Source of the DNA: Pseudomonadota bacterium
GTDB lineage: Bacteria; Pseudomonadota; Gammaproteobacteria; Steroidobacterales; Steroidobacteraceae
Length of the DNA stretch: 64,000 nt
Assembly: GCA_021785405.1 (NCBI GenBank)
Contig: JAJYFF010000003.1
Coordinates: forward strand, 1-64,000
Reading direction: 5' to 3'
In this document: piece after piece, positions 56,780 to 64,000 of the stretch
How the letters are laid out: every line of letters begins with the position of its first letter
How positions within the stretch are numbered: the first letter of the stretch is position 1
Notes under the pieces: model-generated
Seen by the model: the letters and a program-made list of their open reading frames with translations, nothing else
What the model was told of the DNA's origin: nothing
The model's database searches: none
Position numbers and translations under genes: made by a program

Positions 56780-58000
56780 ATGATCGCGCGCAGACACTCC
56801 CGCAGCGTCAAAGTGGGCCCCGTGACCATCGGTGGCGGCGCCCCGATCGTCGTGCAGTCGATGACCAATACCGATACCGCCGACGTCGAGGCGACCGTCG
56901 CGCAGGTCGCCCTGCTGGCGCGCTCCGGCTCGGAGATCGTCCGCGTCACGGTGAACAACGAAGCGGCGGCCGCGGCCGTGCCGCGGATCCGCGAACGCCT
57001 GGATGCGCAGGGCATCGCGGTGCCGCTGGTCGGCGATTTCCACTTCAACGGGCACCGCTTGCTCAAGGCGCACCCGGCCTGTGCCGAGGCGCTCGCGAAG
57101 CTGCGGATCAATCCGGGCAACGTCGGCCGCGGCAGCAAGCGCGATCCGCAGTTCGCCGAGATGATCGAGGTCGCGTGCCGCTACGAGAAACCGGTGCGCA
57201 TCGGCGTCAACTGGGGGAGCCTCGACCAGGATCTGCTCACGCGGATGATGGACGAGAACTCGCAGCGGCCCACGCCGCGCACGGCGCTCGACGTGATGCG
57301 CGAGGCGATCGTCGTGTCCGCGCTCGCGAGCGCCGAACGGGCCGAATCGCTCGGTCTCCCGGGCGATCGGATCGTGATCAGCGCGAAAGTCAGCGGCGTG
57401 CAGGACCTGATCGCCGTGTACCGCGACCTCGCGAAGCGCTGCGACTATCCCCTGCACCTCGGATTGACCGAAGCCGGGATGGGCAGCAAGGGCATCGTCG
57501 CGTCGACCGCCGGGATCGGCGTCTTGCTGCAAGACGGCATCGGCGACACGATCCGGGTGTCGTTGACGCCGGAGCCGGGCGGCGACCGCACCCAGGAGGT
57601 GATCGTCGCGCAGGAGATCCTGCAGACGATGGGCCTGCGCGCGTTCACCCCGATGGTCGTCGCGTGCCCGGGCTGCGGACGCACGACGAGCACTTATTTC
57701 CAGGAACTCGCGCAGAAGATCCAGAGCCATCTGCGGCATCGGATGCCGCAGTGGCGCAAGGAGCGCGTCGGGGTCGAGGAGATGACGGTCGCGGTGATGG
57801 GCTGTGTCGTCAACGGCCCGGGCGAGAGCAAGCACGCGAACATCGGCATCAGCCTCCCGGGCACGGGCGAAGTGCCGGTCGCGCCGGTCTACGAGGACGG
57901 CGCGAAGACCGTGACGCTGAAGGGGCAACGGATCGCCGAGGAATTCCAGGATCTCGTCGAACACTATGTCGAGCGGCGTTTCGCCCGGAGAGCCGAATGA
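56780..58000 (+). CDS. ispG: 4-hydroxy-3-methylbut-2-enyl-diphosphate synthase
   Basis: A 406-residue iron-sulfur reductase of the MEP pathway. The TIM-barrel start ([14 protein letters not shown]), [10 protein letters not shown] and the 4Fe-4S Cys in [11 protein letters not shown] and [10 protein letters not shown] are present. It overlaps phhB by four bases. Confidence 0.97.
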   Translation: MIARRHSRSVKVGPVTIGGGAPIVVQSMTNTDTADVEATVAQVALLARSGSEIVRVTVNNEAAAAAVPRIRERLDAQGIAVPLVGDFHFNGHRLLKAHPACAEALAKLRINPGNVGRGSKRDPQFAEMIEVACRYEKPVRIGVNWGSLDQDLLTRMMDENSQRPTPRTALDVMREAIVVSALASAERAESLGLPGDRIVISAKVSGVQDLIAVYRDLAKRCDYPLHLGLTEAGMGSKGIVASTAGIGVLLQDGIGDTIRVSLTPEPGGDRTQEVIVAQEILQTMGLRAFTPMVVACPGCGRTTSTYFQELAQKIQSHLRHRMPQWRKERVGVEEMTVAVMGCVVNGPGESKHANIGISLPGTGEVPVAPVYEDGAKTVTLKGQRIAEEFQDLVEHYVERRFARRAE

Positions 58001-58344
58001 ACGAACGTGAACACGCGCAGGATCTCGCGGAACGCAAGTGCGTGCCCTGCGAAGGCGGCGTCGAGCCCTTGTCGCGCGCGCAGGCCGAGACCTTGCTCGC
58101 GCGCCTGCACCCCGACTGGGCGCTCGATCACGAGGCGAAGAGCATCGTCCGCTCGTTCCGGTTTCGCGATTTCTACCGGACGATGAGCTTCGTGAATGCG
58201 ATCGCGCACATCGCGAACACCGAGGACCACCATCCGGATCTCGAGGTCGGATACGATCGCTGCCAGGTCCGTTACCGGACCCACTCGATTCGCGGCCTGT
58301 CCGACAACGACTTCATCTGCGCGGCGAAGATCGATCGCCTGTGA
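57997..58344 (+). CDS. phhB: Pterin-4a-carbinolamine dehydratase
   Basis: A 115-residue enzyme that recycles 4a-hydroxytetrahydrobiopterin, and in some bacteria assists molybdopterin or aromatic-amino-acid hydroxylases. The catalytic [11 protein letters not shown] and [12 protein letters not shown] segments are present. ATG overlaps ispG (ATGA). The last 32 bases overlap the convergent hydroxylase. Confidence 0.95.
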   Translation: MNEREHAQDLAERKCVPCEGGVEPLSRAQAETLLARLHPDWALDHEAKSIVRSFRFRDFYRTMSFVNAIAHIANTEDHHPDLEVGYDRCQVRYRTHSIRGLSDNDFICAAKIDRL

Positions 58345-59572
58345 TCTCGTCGTGACCGTCGATGAAGGGCGGCAGATCGCCCGCCGTGCCGAGTGCCTGC
58401 GCGGCGAACCAGCGTTTCGCGAGCGGCGTACGGCCGACCAGCCCGAGCCCGGTGGAGCGTAGCGCCGCGAGCACCGGATCGGCGTTCGAGAACAGCCGGT
58501 CTAACGCGTCGAATCCAGCGGCCGCGGGCAGCACCTCGCTCTTGCGCCAGCGTTCGTAGCGCCGCAGCACGCGCCGATCGCCGAACGCGCGCGGATCGGC
58601 GGCCGCCTCGAGCACGGCGACCAGCGCGCCGCAATCCAGCAGGCCGAGGTTCAAGCCCTGTCCGGCGAGCGGGTGCACCGCATGCGCCGCGTCGCCGAGC
58701 AGCGCGACGCGCTCGCCGACGAATCGCTCCGCGGTCCGCAGCCGCAAGGGATAGCGGCCGATGGCCGAGTCGAGTCGCGTCTTGCCGAGCACCCCCGCGC
58801 TCGCCGATTCCAGCGCGTCGCCGAACGACGCCGGATCGAGGGCGCACAGGCGGTCCGCTTCGTCGCGGACCAGGCTCCAGACGATCGACGAGCGCCCGTC
58901 GCTGAGCGGCAGGAACGCGAGCGGGCCGGTCGGCAGGAACCGCTGCCAGGCCGTGTTCCGATGGGCGATCGCGGTCGCGACGTGCGCGACCAGTGCGTCC
59001 GACGCGTAGCCGTGACCCGCGGTGCCGATGCCGAGTCGCCGGCGGGTCGGGGAATCCGAGCCGTCGGCGACCGCGATCAGTCCGGTCGCGAGATCGCGCC
59101 CGTCGCCGAGCCGAATGCGCGCCGTGGCCTCGTCGATCGACACCGCGCGCACGTCCGCCTCGACGACGACGACGCCGAGCTGGCGCGCGCTCTGCAGGCC
59201 GTGCCACTTCAAGGACCGCCCGTCGACGATGCTGCCGAGGTCCGGCTCGCCGATCTCGGCGCAGTCGAAGGTCAGCGATCCCGACCCTCCGGCCGACCCC
59301 GCCGCGTCCCAGACGCACAGGCGTTCGTACGGCTGGATACGCGACCGCGGCAGGCGCGCCCAGACGCCGCTCGCCGCGAGCAGACGTTGCGAGGCGCGGT
59401 TGATCGCAAAGACCCGCAGGTCCCAGTCCGCACCGTCGCCGTCTCGTGCGAGCTTCGGGTCGATCAGCGCGATTCGTCCGGGCGCGCACACCCGCCGGGT
59501 GACGAGCAGCGCCGCGAGCACCGATCCGACGGGTCCCGCGCCGACGATCGCGACGTCGAACTCCAGGCTCAT
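58313..59572 (-). CDS. ubiI: UbiI/VisC-like FAD-dependent ubiquinone hydroxylase
   Basis: A 419-residue FAD monooxygenase of the UbiH/COQ6 family. It has GAGPVGSVLA near the N-terminus, a DG motif (VADGSDSPTRR) and the second FAD site LLGDAAHAVHPLAGQGLNLGL. Placement after ubiH matches E. coli ubiI (visC), the C5-hydroxylase; assignment between UbiI, UbiF and UbiM rests on that order. It starts inside the ubiH stop (ATGA). Confidence 0.88.
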   Translation of the reverse strand: MSLEFDVAIVGAGPVGSVLAALLVTRRVCAPGRIALIDPKLARDGDGADWDLRVFAINRASQRLLAASGVWARLPRSRIQPYERLCVWDAAGSAGGSGSLTFDCAEIGEPDLGSIVDGRSLKWHGLQSARQLGVVVVEADVRAVSIDEATARIRLGDGRDLATGLIAVADGSDSPTRRRLGIGTAGHGYASDALVAHVATAIAHRNTAWQRFLPTGPLAFLPLSDGRSSIVWSLVRDEADRLCALDPASFGDALESASAGVLGKTRLDSAIGRYPLRLRTAERFVGERVALLGDAAHAVHPLAGQGLNLGLLDCGALVAVLEAAADPRAFGDRRVLRRYERWRKSEVLPAAAGFDALDRLFSNADPVLAALRSTGLGLVGRTPLAKRWFAAQALGTAGDLPPFIDGHDEITGDRSSPRR

Positions 59573-60798
59573 CGCAGCGCGACCCCGCGCGCGAGCTTCG
59601 GCACCCGGCCGAGCGCGCCGGTGCTGAGCGCGGACAGCGCGCGCTTCGCCGGCGGCAGGAGGTCGAAGGCCAGCAGCCCGAGATTGCGCGCCTGTCGCAC
59701 GAACGGCGCCGGATTCGCGAACAGCCGGACGAGGCCGTCGGTGAACCACGTGATCGCGCGGCGGTCGCTGCGCCGCCACGCATCGTAGTTCGCGAGCAGC
59801 TCCGATTCGCCGAAGTCGCGGTGATCCGCGGTGCGCCGCTCCGCGACGAGTTCGGCGAGGGTCGCGACGTCGCGCAGGCCGAGGTTGAATCCCATGCCCG
59901 CGACGGGGTGCAGACTCTGCGCGGCGTTGCCGACGATCGCGCAGCGCGCGCCGCTGGTCGCGCGCGCCTGGGTGAGCGCGAGCGGATAGGCGACGCGGCG
60001 GCCCACCTTGAGCAACCGCCCGAGCCGGAATCCGAACCGATCCTGCACTTCCCGCAGGAACTCGGCGTCGGACGCCTCGAGCAGCGCGTCGACGGCGGCG
60101 CGGCGCACGGTCAACACCAAGGTGCAGCGTCCATCGGCGAGCGGCAACAGCGCGAGCGGGCCCGTTTCGGTGAAGCGTTCGTACGCGACCTGTTCGTGGT
60201 AGCGCTGCGGCAGCACGGTGGTGATGATCGCGCTCTGGTCGTAGTCGCGAGTCTCGATGCCGATGCCGGCCGCCTGCCGCACGGCCGAGTGCGCCCCGTC
60301 GGCCGCGACCACCAGCTGCGCCTCGATCCGCGCCTGCGCGCCGTCTGCCGTCGACAGCTGCAGCTCCACCGCATCGGGCCGGCAGACCGCGTGGTCCAGC
60401 TTCGCCGGACAGTACACCTGCGGCGACGGCCCCCGTTCGATCGCCTTCCACAACGCCGCGCCGAGCGCGCGATTCGGGACGACGAATCCGAGCGCGGCGA
60501 GGCCGAGCTCGGCCGAATCGATGCGCGCGAAGCCGAATCGACCCCGGTCCGAGACGTGGATCTTGCGAATCGGCATCGCCGCCGCCTCGACGTCGGCCCA
60601 GACCCCGATCGCATCGAGGATCCGCCGGCTGCCGTTCGACAGCGCGGTCGTGCGTTCGTCGAAGCTCGGCTGCGCGGCACCGTCGTACGGCACCGCCTCG
60701 ATCAACGCAACGGACAGCTCGAGCGGTAGCAACGCGGCGGCGAGACTCGCGCCGACCATGCCTCCGCCCACGATCGCGATGTCGACTTTCCGCGTCAC
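59569..60798 (-). CDS. ubiH: 2-octaprenyl-6-methoxyphenol hydroxylase-like (UbiH)
   Basis: A 409-residue FAD monooxygenase paralogous to the next gene, with GGGMVGASLA, AADGAHSAVRQ and the FAD motif IVGNAAQSLHPVAGMGFNLGLRD. The order pepP-ubiH-ubiI matches E. coli, where UbiH hydroxylates C1 of the ubiquinone ring. ATG overlaps the pepP stop. Confidence 0.92.
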   Translation of the reverse strand: MTRKVDIAIVGGGMVGASLAAALLPLELSVALIEAVPYDGAAQPSFDERTTALSNGSRRILDAIGVWADVEAAAMPIRKIHVSDRGRFGFARIDSAELGLAALGFVVPNRALGAALWKAIERGPSPQVYCPAKLDHAVCRPDAVELQLSTADGAQARIEAQLVVAADGAHSAVRQAAGIGIETRDYDQSAIITTVLPQRYHEQVAYERFTETGPLALLPLADGRCTLVLTVRRAAVDALLEASDAEFLREVQDRFGFRLGRLLKVGRRVAYPLALTQARATSGARCAIVGNAAQSLHPVAGMGFNLGLRDVATLAELVAERRTADHRDFGESELLANYDAWRRSDRRAITWFTDGLVRLFANPAPFVRQARNLGLLAFDLLPPAKRALSALSTGALGRVPKLARGVALR

Positions 60799-62099
60799 GA
60801 TGATTGCACCAGGCGTTCCACGGCGTCAGGGTCCTTCTCGAGGGCGGCCGTCAATACCTCCGGGCCCTCCGCACCGATCCACAGGTCGTCCTCGATGCGC
60901 ACGCCGACGTTCCAGAATTCCTTGGGGACCTTTGGGGACGGGCGCACGTAGATGCCTGGTTCGACCGTGATGACCATCCCGGGTTCCAGCAGGCGCCACT
61001 CGCCGTCGACCTTGTAGTCGCCGACGTCGTGGACGTCGAGGCCGAGCCAATGCCCGGTGCGGTGCCCGAAGAACTCCCGATAAGCGCCTTCCTTGATCAG
61101 CCGGGCCGGACGACCCTTCAGCAAGCCGATCTCGACGAGGCCCTGCGTGATCGCGCGCACCGCGGCCTCGTGGGGATCGTTCCAATCGTTCCCGGGGCGC
61201 GCCTTGTCGATCGCCGCCGCCTGCGCGCGCAACACGACCTCGTATACGGCCCGCTGCGCCGGCGCGAAGCGCCCGCCGACGGGGAACGTCCGCGTCACGT
61301 CGGCCGCATAGCAGTCGAATTCGCAACCCGCGTCGATCAGCAGCAAATCCCCGTCGCGCAGCACCTGATCGTTGTTCCGGTAATGCAGGATGCAGGCGTT
61401 CGCGCCACCGCCGATCACCGGATGATAGGCGTGTTCGGCGTTGTGCCGCCGGAACTCGTGCGCGAGCTCGGCGGCGACCTCGTACTCGGTGACGCCGGGG
61501 CGCGCGAAGCGCATCGCCCGCCGGTGGGCGCCGACCGTGATCTCGGCCGCCCGGCGCAGCGCGGCGAGTTCCCCACGGCTCTTGCACAGACGCAGATCGT
61601 CGATGAGGTGCGACAGCGCGGCGATCTCCTGCGGCGCGCAGATCCCATGGCGCGCCTCCACCCGCAGCGCGTTGACCCAGCCGAGGACGCGCGGATCGAA
61701 TTCTTCGTTGATGCCCATCGTGTAGTAGATCCGCGGGCGCCCTTCCATCAGACCGAAGAGGATCTCGTCGAGGTCGGCGATCGGGAACGCGTCGTCCGCG
61801 CCGTAGGTGGCGACGGCGCCTTCCGGTCCGGCGCGCGGCCCGTCCCAATCCTCGCGCTCGCGGTCGCGCTCGCGCACGAACAGCAAGTACTCGCCCTGCG
61901 CTCGGCCGGGCGCGAGCACCGCGACCGCGTCGGGCTCCGGGAAGCCGGTGAGGTAGTGGAAATAGCTGTCCTGCCGGTACGCGTACTCGATGTCGCCGTT
62001 ACGGGTGCGCACCGGCGCGGCCGGCAGGATCGCGATCGCGTCGCGCCCGAGCGAGCGCATCAAATGCGCGCGACGGCGGCTGAATTCCTTACGCTCCAC
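60795..62099 (-). CDS. pepP: Xaa-Pro aminopeptidase PepP
   Basis: A 434-residue M24B dimetal peptidase that removes N-terminal residues before Pro. Metal ligands are in DAGCEFDCYAADVTRTF, GHRTGHWLGLDVHD, VEPGIYV and GVRIEDDLW. The GTG at 62099 gives MERKEFSRRRAHLM, which aligns with the E. coli start; the reading frame continues upstream into ygfB without homology. Confidence 0.95.
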   Translation of the reverse strand: MERKEFSRRRAHLMRSLGRDAIAILPAAPVRTRNGDIEYAYRQDSYFHYLTGFPEPDAVAVLAPGRAQGEYLLFVRERDREREDWDGPRAGPEGAVATYGADDAFPIADLDEILFGLMEGRPRIYYTMGINEEFDPRVLGWVNALRVEARHGICAPQEIAALSHLIDDLRLCKSRGELAALRRAAEITVGAHRRAMRFARPGVTEYEVAAELAHEFRRHNAEHAYHPVIGGGANACILHYRNNDQVLRDGDLLLIDAGCEFDCYAADVTRTFPVGGRFAPAQRAVYEVVLRAQAAAIDKARPGNDWNDPHEAAVRAITQGLVEIGLLKGRPARLIKEGAYREFFGHRTGHWLGLDVHDVGDYKVDGEWRLLEPGMVITVEPGIYVRPSPKVPKEFWNVGVRIEDDLWIGAEGPEVLTAALEKDPDAVERLVQSS

Positions 62100-62116
62100 G
62101 CCGGCACCCGCTACGT

Positions 62117-62680
62117 TCAGTGCAATTGCCGGCTCGGCGAAAACACCTGCGCCCGCAGCGGATGCAGTTCCTCGAAGACCACCTGCGCGGCCACGCGAAT
62201 GAACTCCACCAGCTCCGCGTAGGCTTGCTCGTTCGCTTCGTCGCCGTCGGCGTCGTCGCCGCTCGCGCGGGCGATCTCGGTGAAGTCCCGGACGATCTCG
62301 CCGACGTGGCCGGACAAGGCGCCGAGGTCGGCGATCCGGCCGGCGCCGAGCCCGTACAGGAAGCCGGTGCACCACAGGGCCAGCGCATTCGTCCGGCCCG
62401 TCAACGGCTGCTCGTCGTCGGGCAGCAGGGGTGCGAACGCCATGCCCTGGTCGCCGAACGCGGCGGCGGTCGCGCTGAATACCCGCTCGATCATCGCGAC
62501 GTCTTCCGGCGACAGCGACGAGCGGTCGGGCAGGATCTCGTTCACCCAGTCGTCGATCCGGTACGGCGACGTCGCGCACAATGCGCCGCACAAGGACCCA
62601 TGGGCCTCGGCCGCGTCGGCGTGGCTGCCCGCCGCCGACAGAACGTCCTCGAAGTCTTTGAACCGGATGCCCGAGACCAT
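62117..62680 (-). CDS. ygfB: YgfB/YecA (UPF0149) family protein
   Basis: A 187-residue all-helical protein. The start FKDFEDVLSAAG, the AHGSLCGALC segment, LALWCTGFLYGLG and the acidic EIARASGDDADGDE segment are characteristic. In Pseudomonas YgfB modulates AmpDh3 and beta-lactam resistance; here its role is inferred only. ATG at 62680 lies six bases after TATCAT. Order ygfB-pepP-ubiH-ubiI equals E. coli. Confidence 0.93.
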   Translation of the reverse strand: MVSGIRFKDFEDVLSAAGSHADAAEAHGSLCGALCATSPYRIDDWVNEILPDRSSLSPEDVAMIERVFSATAAAFGDQGMAFAPLLPDDEQPLTGRTNALALWCTGFLYGLGAGRIADLGALSGHVGEIVRDFTEIARASGDDADGDEANEQAYAELVEFIRVAAQVVFEELHPLRAQVFSPSRQLH

Positions 62681-62686
62681 GGCCGA

Positions 62687-62692
62687 ATGATA
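62687..62692 (-). promoter_or_regulatory. -10 hexamer TATCAT, 6 nt before ygfB
   Basis: On the minus strand TATCAT, TCGGCC and the ATG. Predicts a leaderless mRNA for the ygfB-pepP-ubiHI operon. Confidence 0.5.
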
Positions 62693-62738
62693 CCCGATGG
62701 CACGCACGACGCCCTTTGCATTGCGGGAGGCGGGGCTC

Positions 62739-62744
62739 TATATT
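62739..62744 (+). promoter_or_regulatory. -10 hexamer TATATT, 8 nt before the ZapB-like gene
   Basis: TATATT, CCCGTTCC and the ATG at 62753. It lies 46 bases from the divergent ygfB hexamer, so the two short-leader promoters are back to back. Confidence 0.45.
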
Positions 62745-62752
62745 CCCGTTCC

Positions 62753-62983
62753 ATGGGCGATCCCGCAGCGAAATCCGCCGTCGAACTCGAACTCAAGCGG
62801 CTCGAAAAGCGCCTGGACGACTTGATTGCGACGGTGGGCCAGATCAAGGAAGAGAATCGTGCGCTGCGCCAGCGCCAGGAAGCGCTCACCAGCGAGCGCG
62901 CGAGCCTGCTGCAAAAGAACGAGCAGGTACGCGCCCGGGTGGAAGCGATGATCGGACGACTGAAGTCGATGGAACAACAATGA
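62753..62983 (+). CDS. ZapB-like coiled-coil protein (TIGR02449 type)
   Basis: A 76-residue protein that is one continuous coiled coil rich in Leu, Glu, Arg and Gln (LKRLEKRLDDLIATVGQIKEENRALRQ in the first half). Such small coiled coils precede zapA in many gammaproteobacteria and are likely cell-division accessory factors. It overlaps zapA by four bases (ATGA), which supports a shared role. The sequence gives no catalytic motif. Confidence 0.85.
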   Translation: MGDPAAKSAVELELKRLEKRLDDLIATVGQIKEENRALRQRQEALTSERASLLQKNEQVRARVEAMIGRLKSMEQQ

Positions 62984-63294
62984 GCGACACACCGGCCCGG
63001 GTCTCGGTTCGGATCCTCGAAAAGGAGTACCAGATCAGTTGCCCCCCCGAGGAACGCTCGGCGCTGCTGGATTCGGCGGAATTCCTGAATGCGCGGATGC
63101 GCGAGATCCGCGATGGCGGCAAGGTGGTCGGCCTCGATCGCATCGCCGTGATCGCGGCCTTGAACATGGCGAACGAGCTGCTGCGGATCCGGCAAAGCGA
63201 CACGCATCTGGAATCCGAGGTCGGTGGACGCTTGCGTATCCTGCGCGAGCGCGTAGAGTCGGCATTGGAGAAGGGTCAGCAGCTCGAGCTTTGA
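62980..63294 (+). CDS. zapA: Cell division protein ZapA
   Basis: A 104-residue FtsZ-ring bundling protein. The N-terminal globular part has VSVRILEKEYQISCPPEE and LDRIAVIAALNMANELL; the C-terminus is the coiled-coil dimerisation helix. Coupled to the ZapB-like gene and followed by 6S RNA and fau, the E. coli order. Confidence 0.94.
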   Translation: MSDTPARVSVRILEKEYQISCPPEERSALLDSAEFLNARMREIRDGGKVVGLDRIAVIAALNMANELLRIRQSDTHLESEVGGRLRILRERVESALEKGQQLEL

Positions 63295-63317
63295 GACGCC
63301 CTTCTCCCAGTTTCAGG

Positions 63318-63512
63318 TTTGGCGCCGCCTGCGGTGTTCGATGCGGATCGGGTTACCTCTCGACCCTAATTCGTAAACCCCAGGGACTCAGGCTTGCTGG
63401 CAACATTGTGCAAGTCCGCCTCGAGCGGAAAGCCTTAATTGCCGCAGTCGGTCCCACCTGTTGCTCAGGTCGGGAGCAAAGGTCCAAAACGGCACAGGCG
63501 GGTGGCGCCATC
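63318..63512 (+). ncRNA. ssrS: 6S RNA (SsrS), approximate ends
   Basis: A non-coding region of about 195 bases between zapA and fau with 6S RNA features. The terminal stem pairs TGGCGCC at 63320-63326 with GGCGCCA at 63504-63510, the 5' arm has TGTTCGATGCGGATC, and the 3' half has GCGGAAAGCCTTAATTG, similar to GAGAAGCCTTAAAACTG of E. coli 6S. The middle can open to the central bubble that mimics a promoter for sigma-70 RNA polymerase. Location equals that in E. coli. Ends are estimated from the stem. Confidence 0.88.
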
Positions 63513-63532
63513 CATTCCACGACCACGAGACG

Positions 63533-64000
63533 ATGAAGACCGGCAAAACGGCCTTGCGCTCCGAATTGCGCGCGCGGCGGCGCGCGTTGACCCCTGAGGA
63601 ACGTGCGGCGCGCTCACGCGCCGCGGCACTCGTGATCACCCGACTGCCGCGCTTCGCGGCGGGTTCGACCGTCGCGATCTACGTGCCGATGCACAGCGAA
63701 CTCGACACCTCGTTGCTGATCGCGAGTGCGCGCCGGCGCGGCATCCGCCTGTTCCTGCCGGTCGTCGTGGACCGGCGGCGGCGCGCGCTGCGCTTCTATC
63801 CGCTCGACGGGCAGATGCGTCCGGGGGCATACGGGATTCCCGAGCCGCGGCGAGCCGGACGCCCGGTCGGTGCGCGGTGGCTGAACCTCGTCGTCGTACC
63901 CCTGGTCGGGATCGATCGTCACGGCCATCGGCTCGGGATGGGTGGTGGGTATTACGATCGGGCGTTCGCGTTCCGCGCGCGGCGCCGCACCTGGCGGGGA
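63533..64000 (+). CDS. fau: 5-formyltetrahydrofolate cyclo-ligase (YgfA), 3' truncated by window edge
   Basis: The first 156 residues of a ligase that converts 5-formyl-THF to 5,10-methenyl-THF. It has the N-terminal KTALRSELRARRRALTPEERAARS, the AIYVPMHSELDT segment and the ATP/substrate motif VVVPLVGIDRHGHRLGMGGGYYDR near residues 122-146. The gene leaves the window still open. Order zapA-6S RNA-fau matches E. coli, where 6S RNA and ygfA are cotranscribed. Confidence 0.94.
   Translation, partial: MKTGKTALRSELRARRRALTPEERAARSRAAALVITRLPRFAAGSTVAIYVPMHSELDTSLLIASARRRGIRLFLPVVVDRRRRALRFYPLDGQMRPGAYGIPEPRRAGRPVGARWLNLVVVPLVGIDRHGHRLGMGGGYYDRAFAFRARRRTWRG

Overview
The window is a high-GC (about two-thirds GC by eye), gene-dense chromosomal segment of a Gammaproteobacterium. 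Several gene orders are shared with Pseudomonas, Xanthomonas and Escherichia: the lbcA-lolB-ispE-tRNA-prs-rplY-pth-ychF run next to hemA-prfA-prmC; mreBCD; mrdA-rodA-mltB-rlpA-dacA-ybeD with lipB and lipA; lptD-surA-pdxA-rsmA-apaGH facing amgK-murU; lgt-thyA-folA; and ygfB-pepP-ubiH-ubiI facing zapA-6S RNA-fau. GatCAB and a tryptophan-to-NAD kynurenine operon point to a Xanthomonadales-like or other deep-branching gammaproteobacterium rather than an enteric. I see no phage, insertion sequence, CRISPR array or horizontally acquired island. No stretch over 300 bases lacks a gene.

Layout. 1-7.1 kb (minus): envelope, isoprenoid, PRPP and translation genes with tRNA-Gln and tRNA-Met. 7.2-12.2 kb (plus): hemA, prfA, prmC, ppiB, mtgA and a small secreted protein. 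12.2-18.5 kb (minus): gatCAB, hslO, hisN and an MFS transporter. 18.6-28.5 kb (plus): the rod-shape and cell-wall block mreBCD, mrdA, rodA, mltB, rlpA, dacA, then a D-amino-acid transaminase and ybeD. 28.5-31.9 kb (minus): lipB-lipA and the MurNAc recycling pair amgK-murU. 32-39.1 kb (plus): lptD, surA, pdxA, rsmA, a universal stress protein, apaG and apaH. 39.2-43 kb: a secreted unknown and the nbaC-kynU-kmo operon. 43-47.8 kb (minus): lgt, thyA, a SET-domain protein, a LysR regulator, folA, and separately rlmI. 47.9-56.7 kb: yyaL, then a minus-strand run yciH, tandem HtrA/Nma111-like protease, Sua5, ornithine decarboxylase, HIT protein, and a decayed M28 peptidase. 56.8-64 kb: ispG-phhB, ubiI-ubiH-pepP-ygfB, a ZapB-like protein, zapA, 6S RNA and the start of fau.

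The strongest unexplained pattern is transcriptional. At least nine genes scattered over the window have a TATAAT-like hexamer exactly 6-8 bases before the start codon, with no room for a Shine-Dalgarno site, which predicts leaderless mRNAs. Other genes here have clear Shine-Dalgarno sequences and leaders, so two modes of initiation seem to coexist. Five of six convergent gene pairs overlap tail-to-tail. An M28 metallopeptidase has lost two zinc-ligand segments in frame, and its 3' end runs into yyaL.

All functions are from sequence reading and recall of families and gene order; no database search was run.
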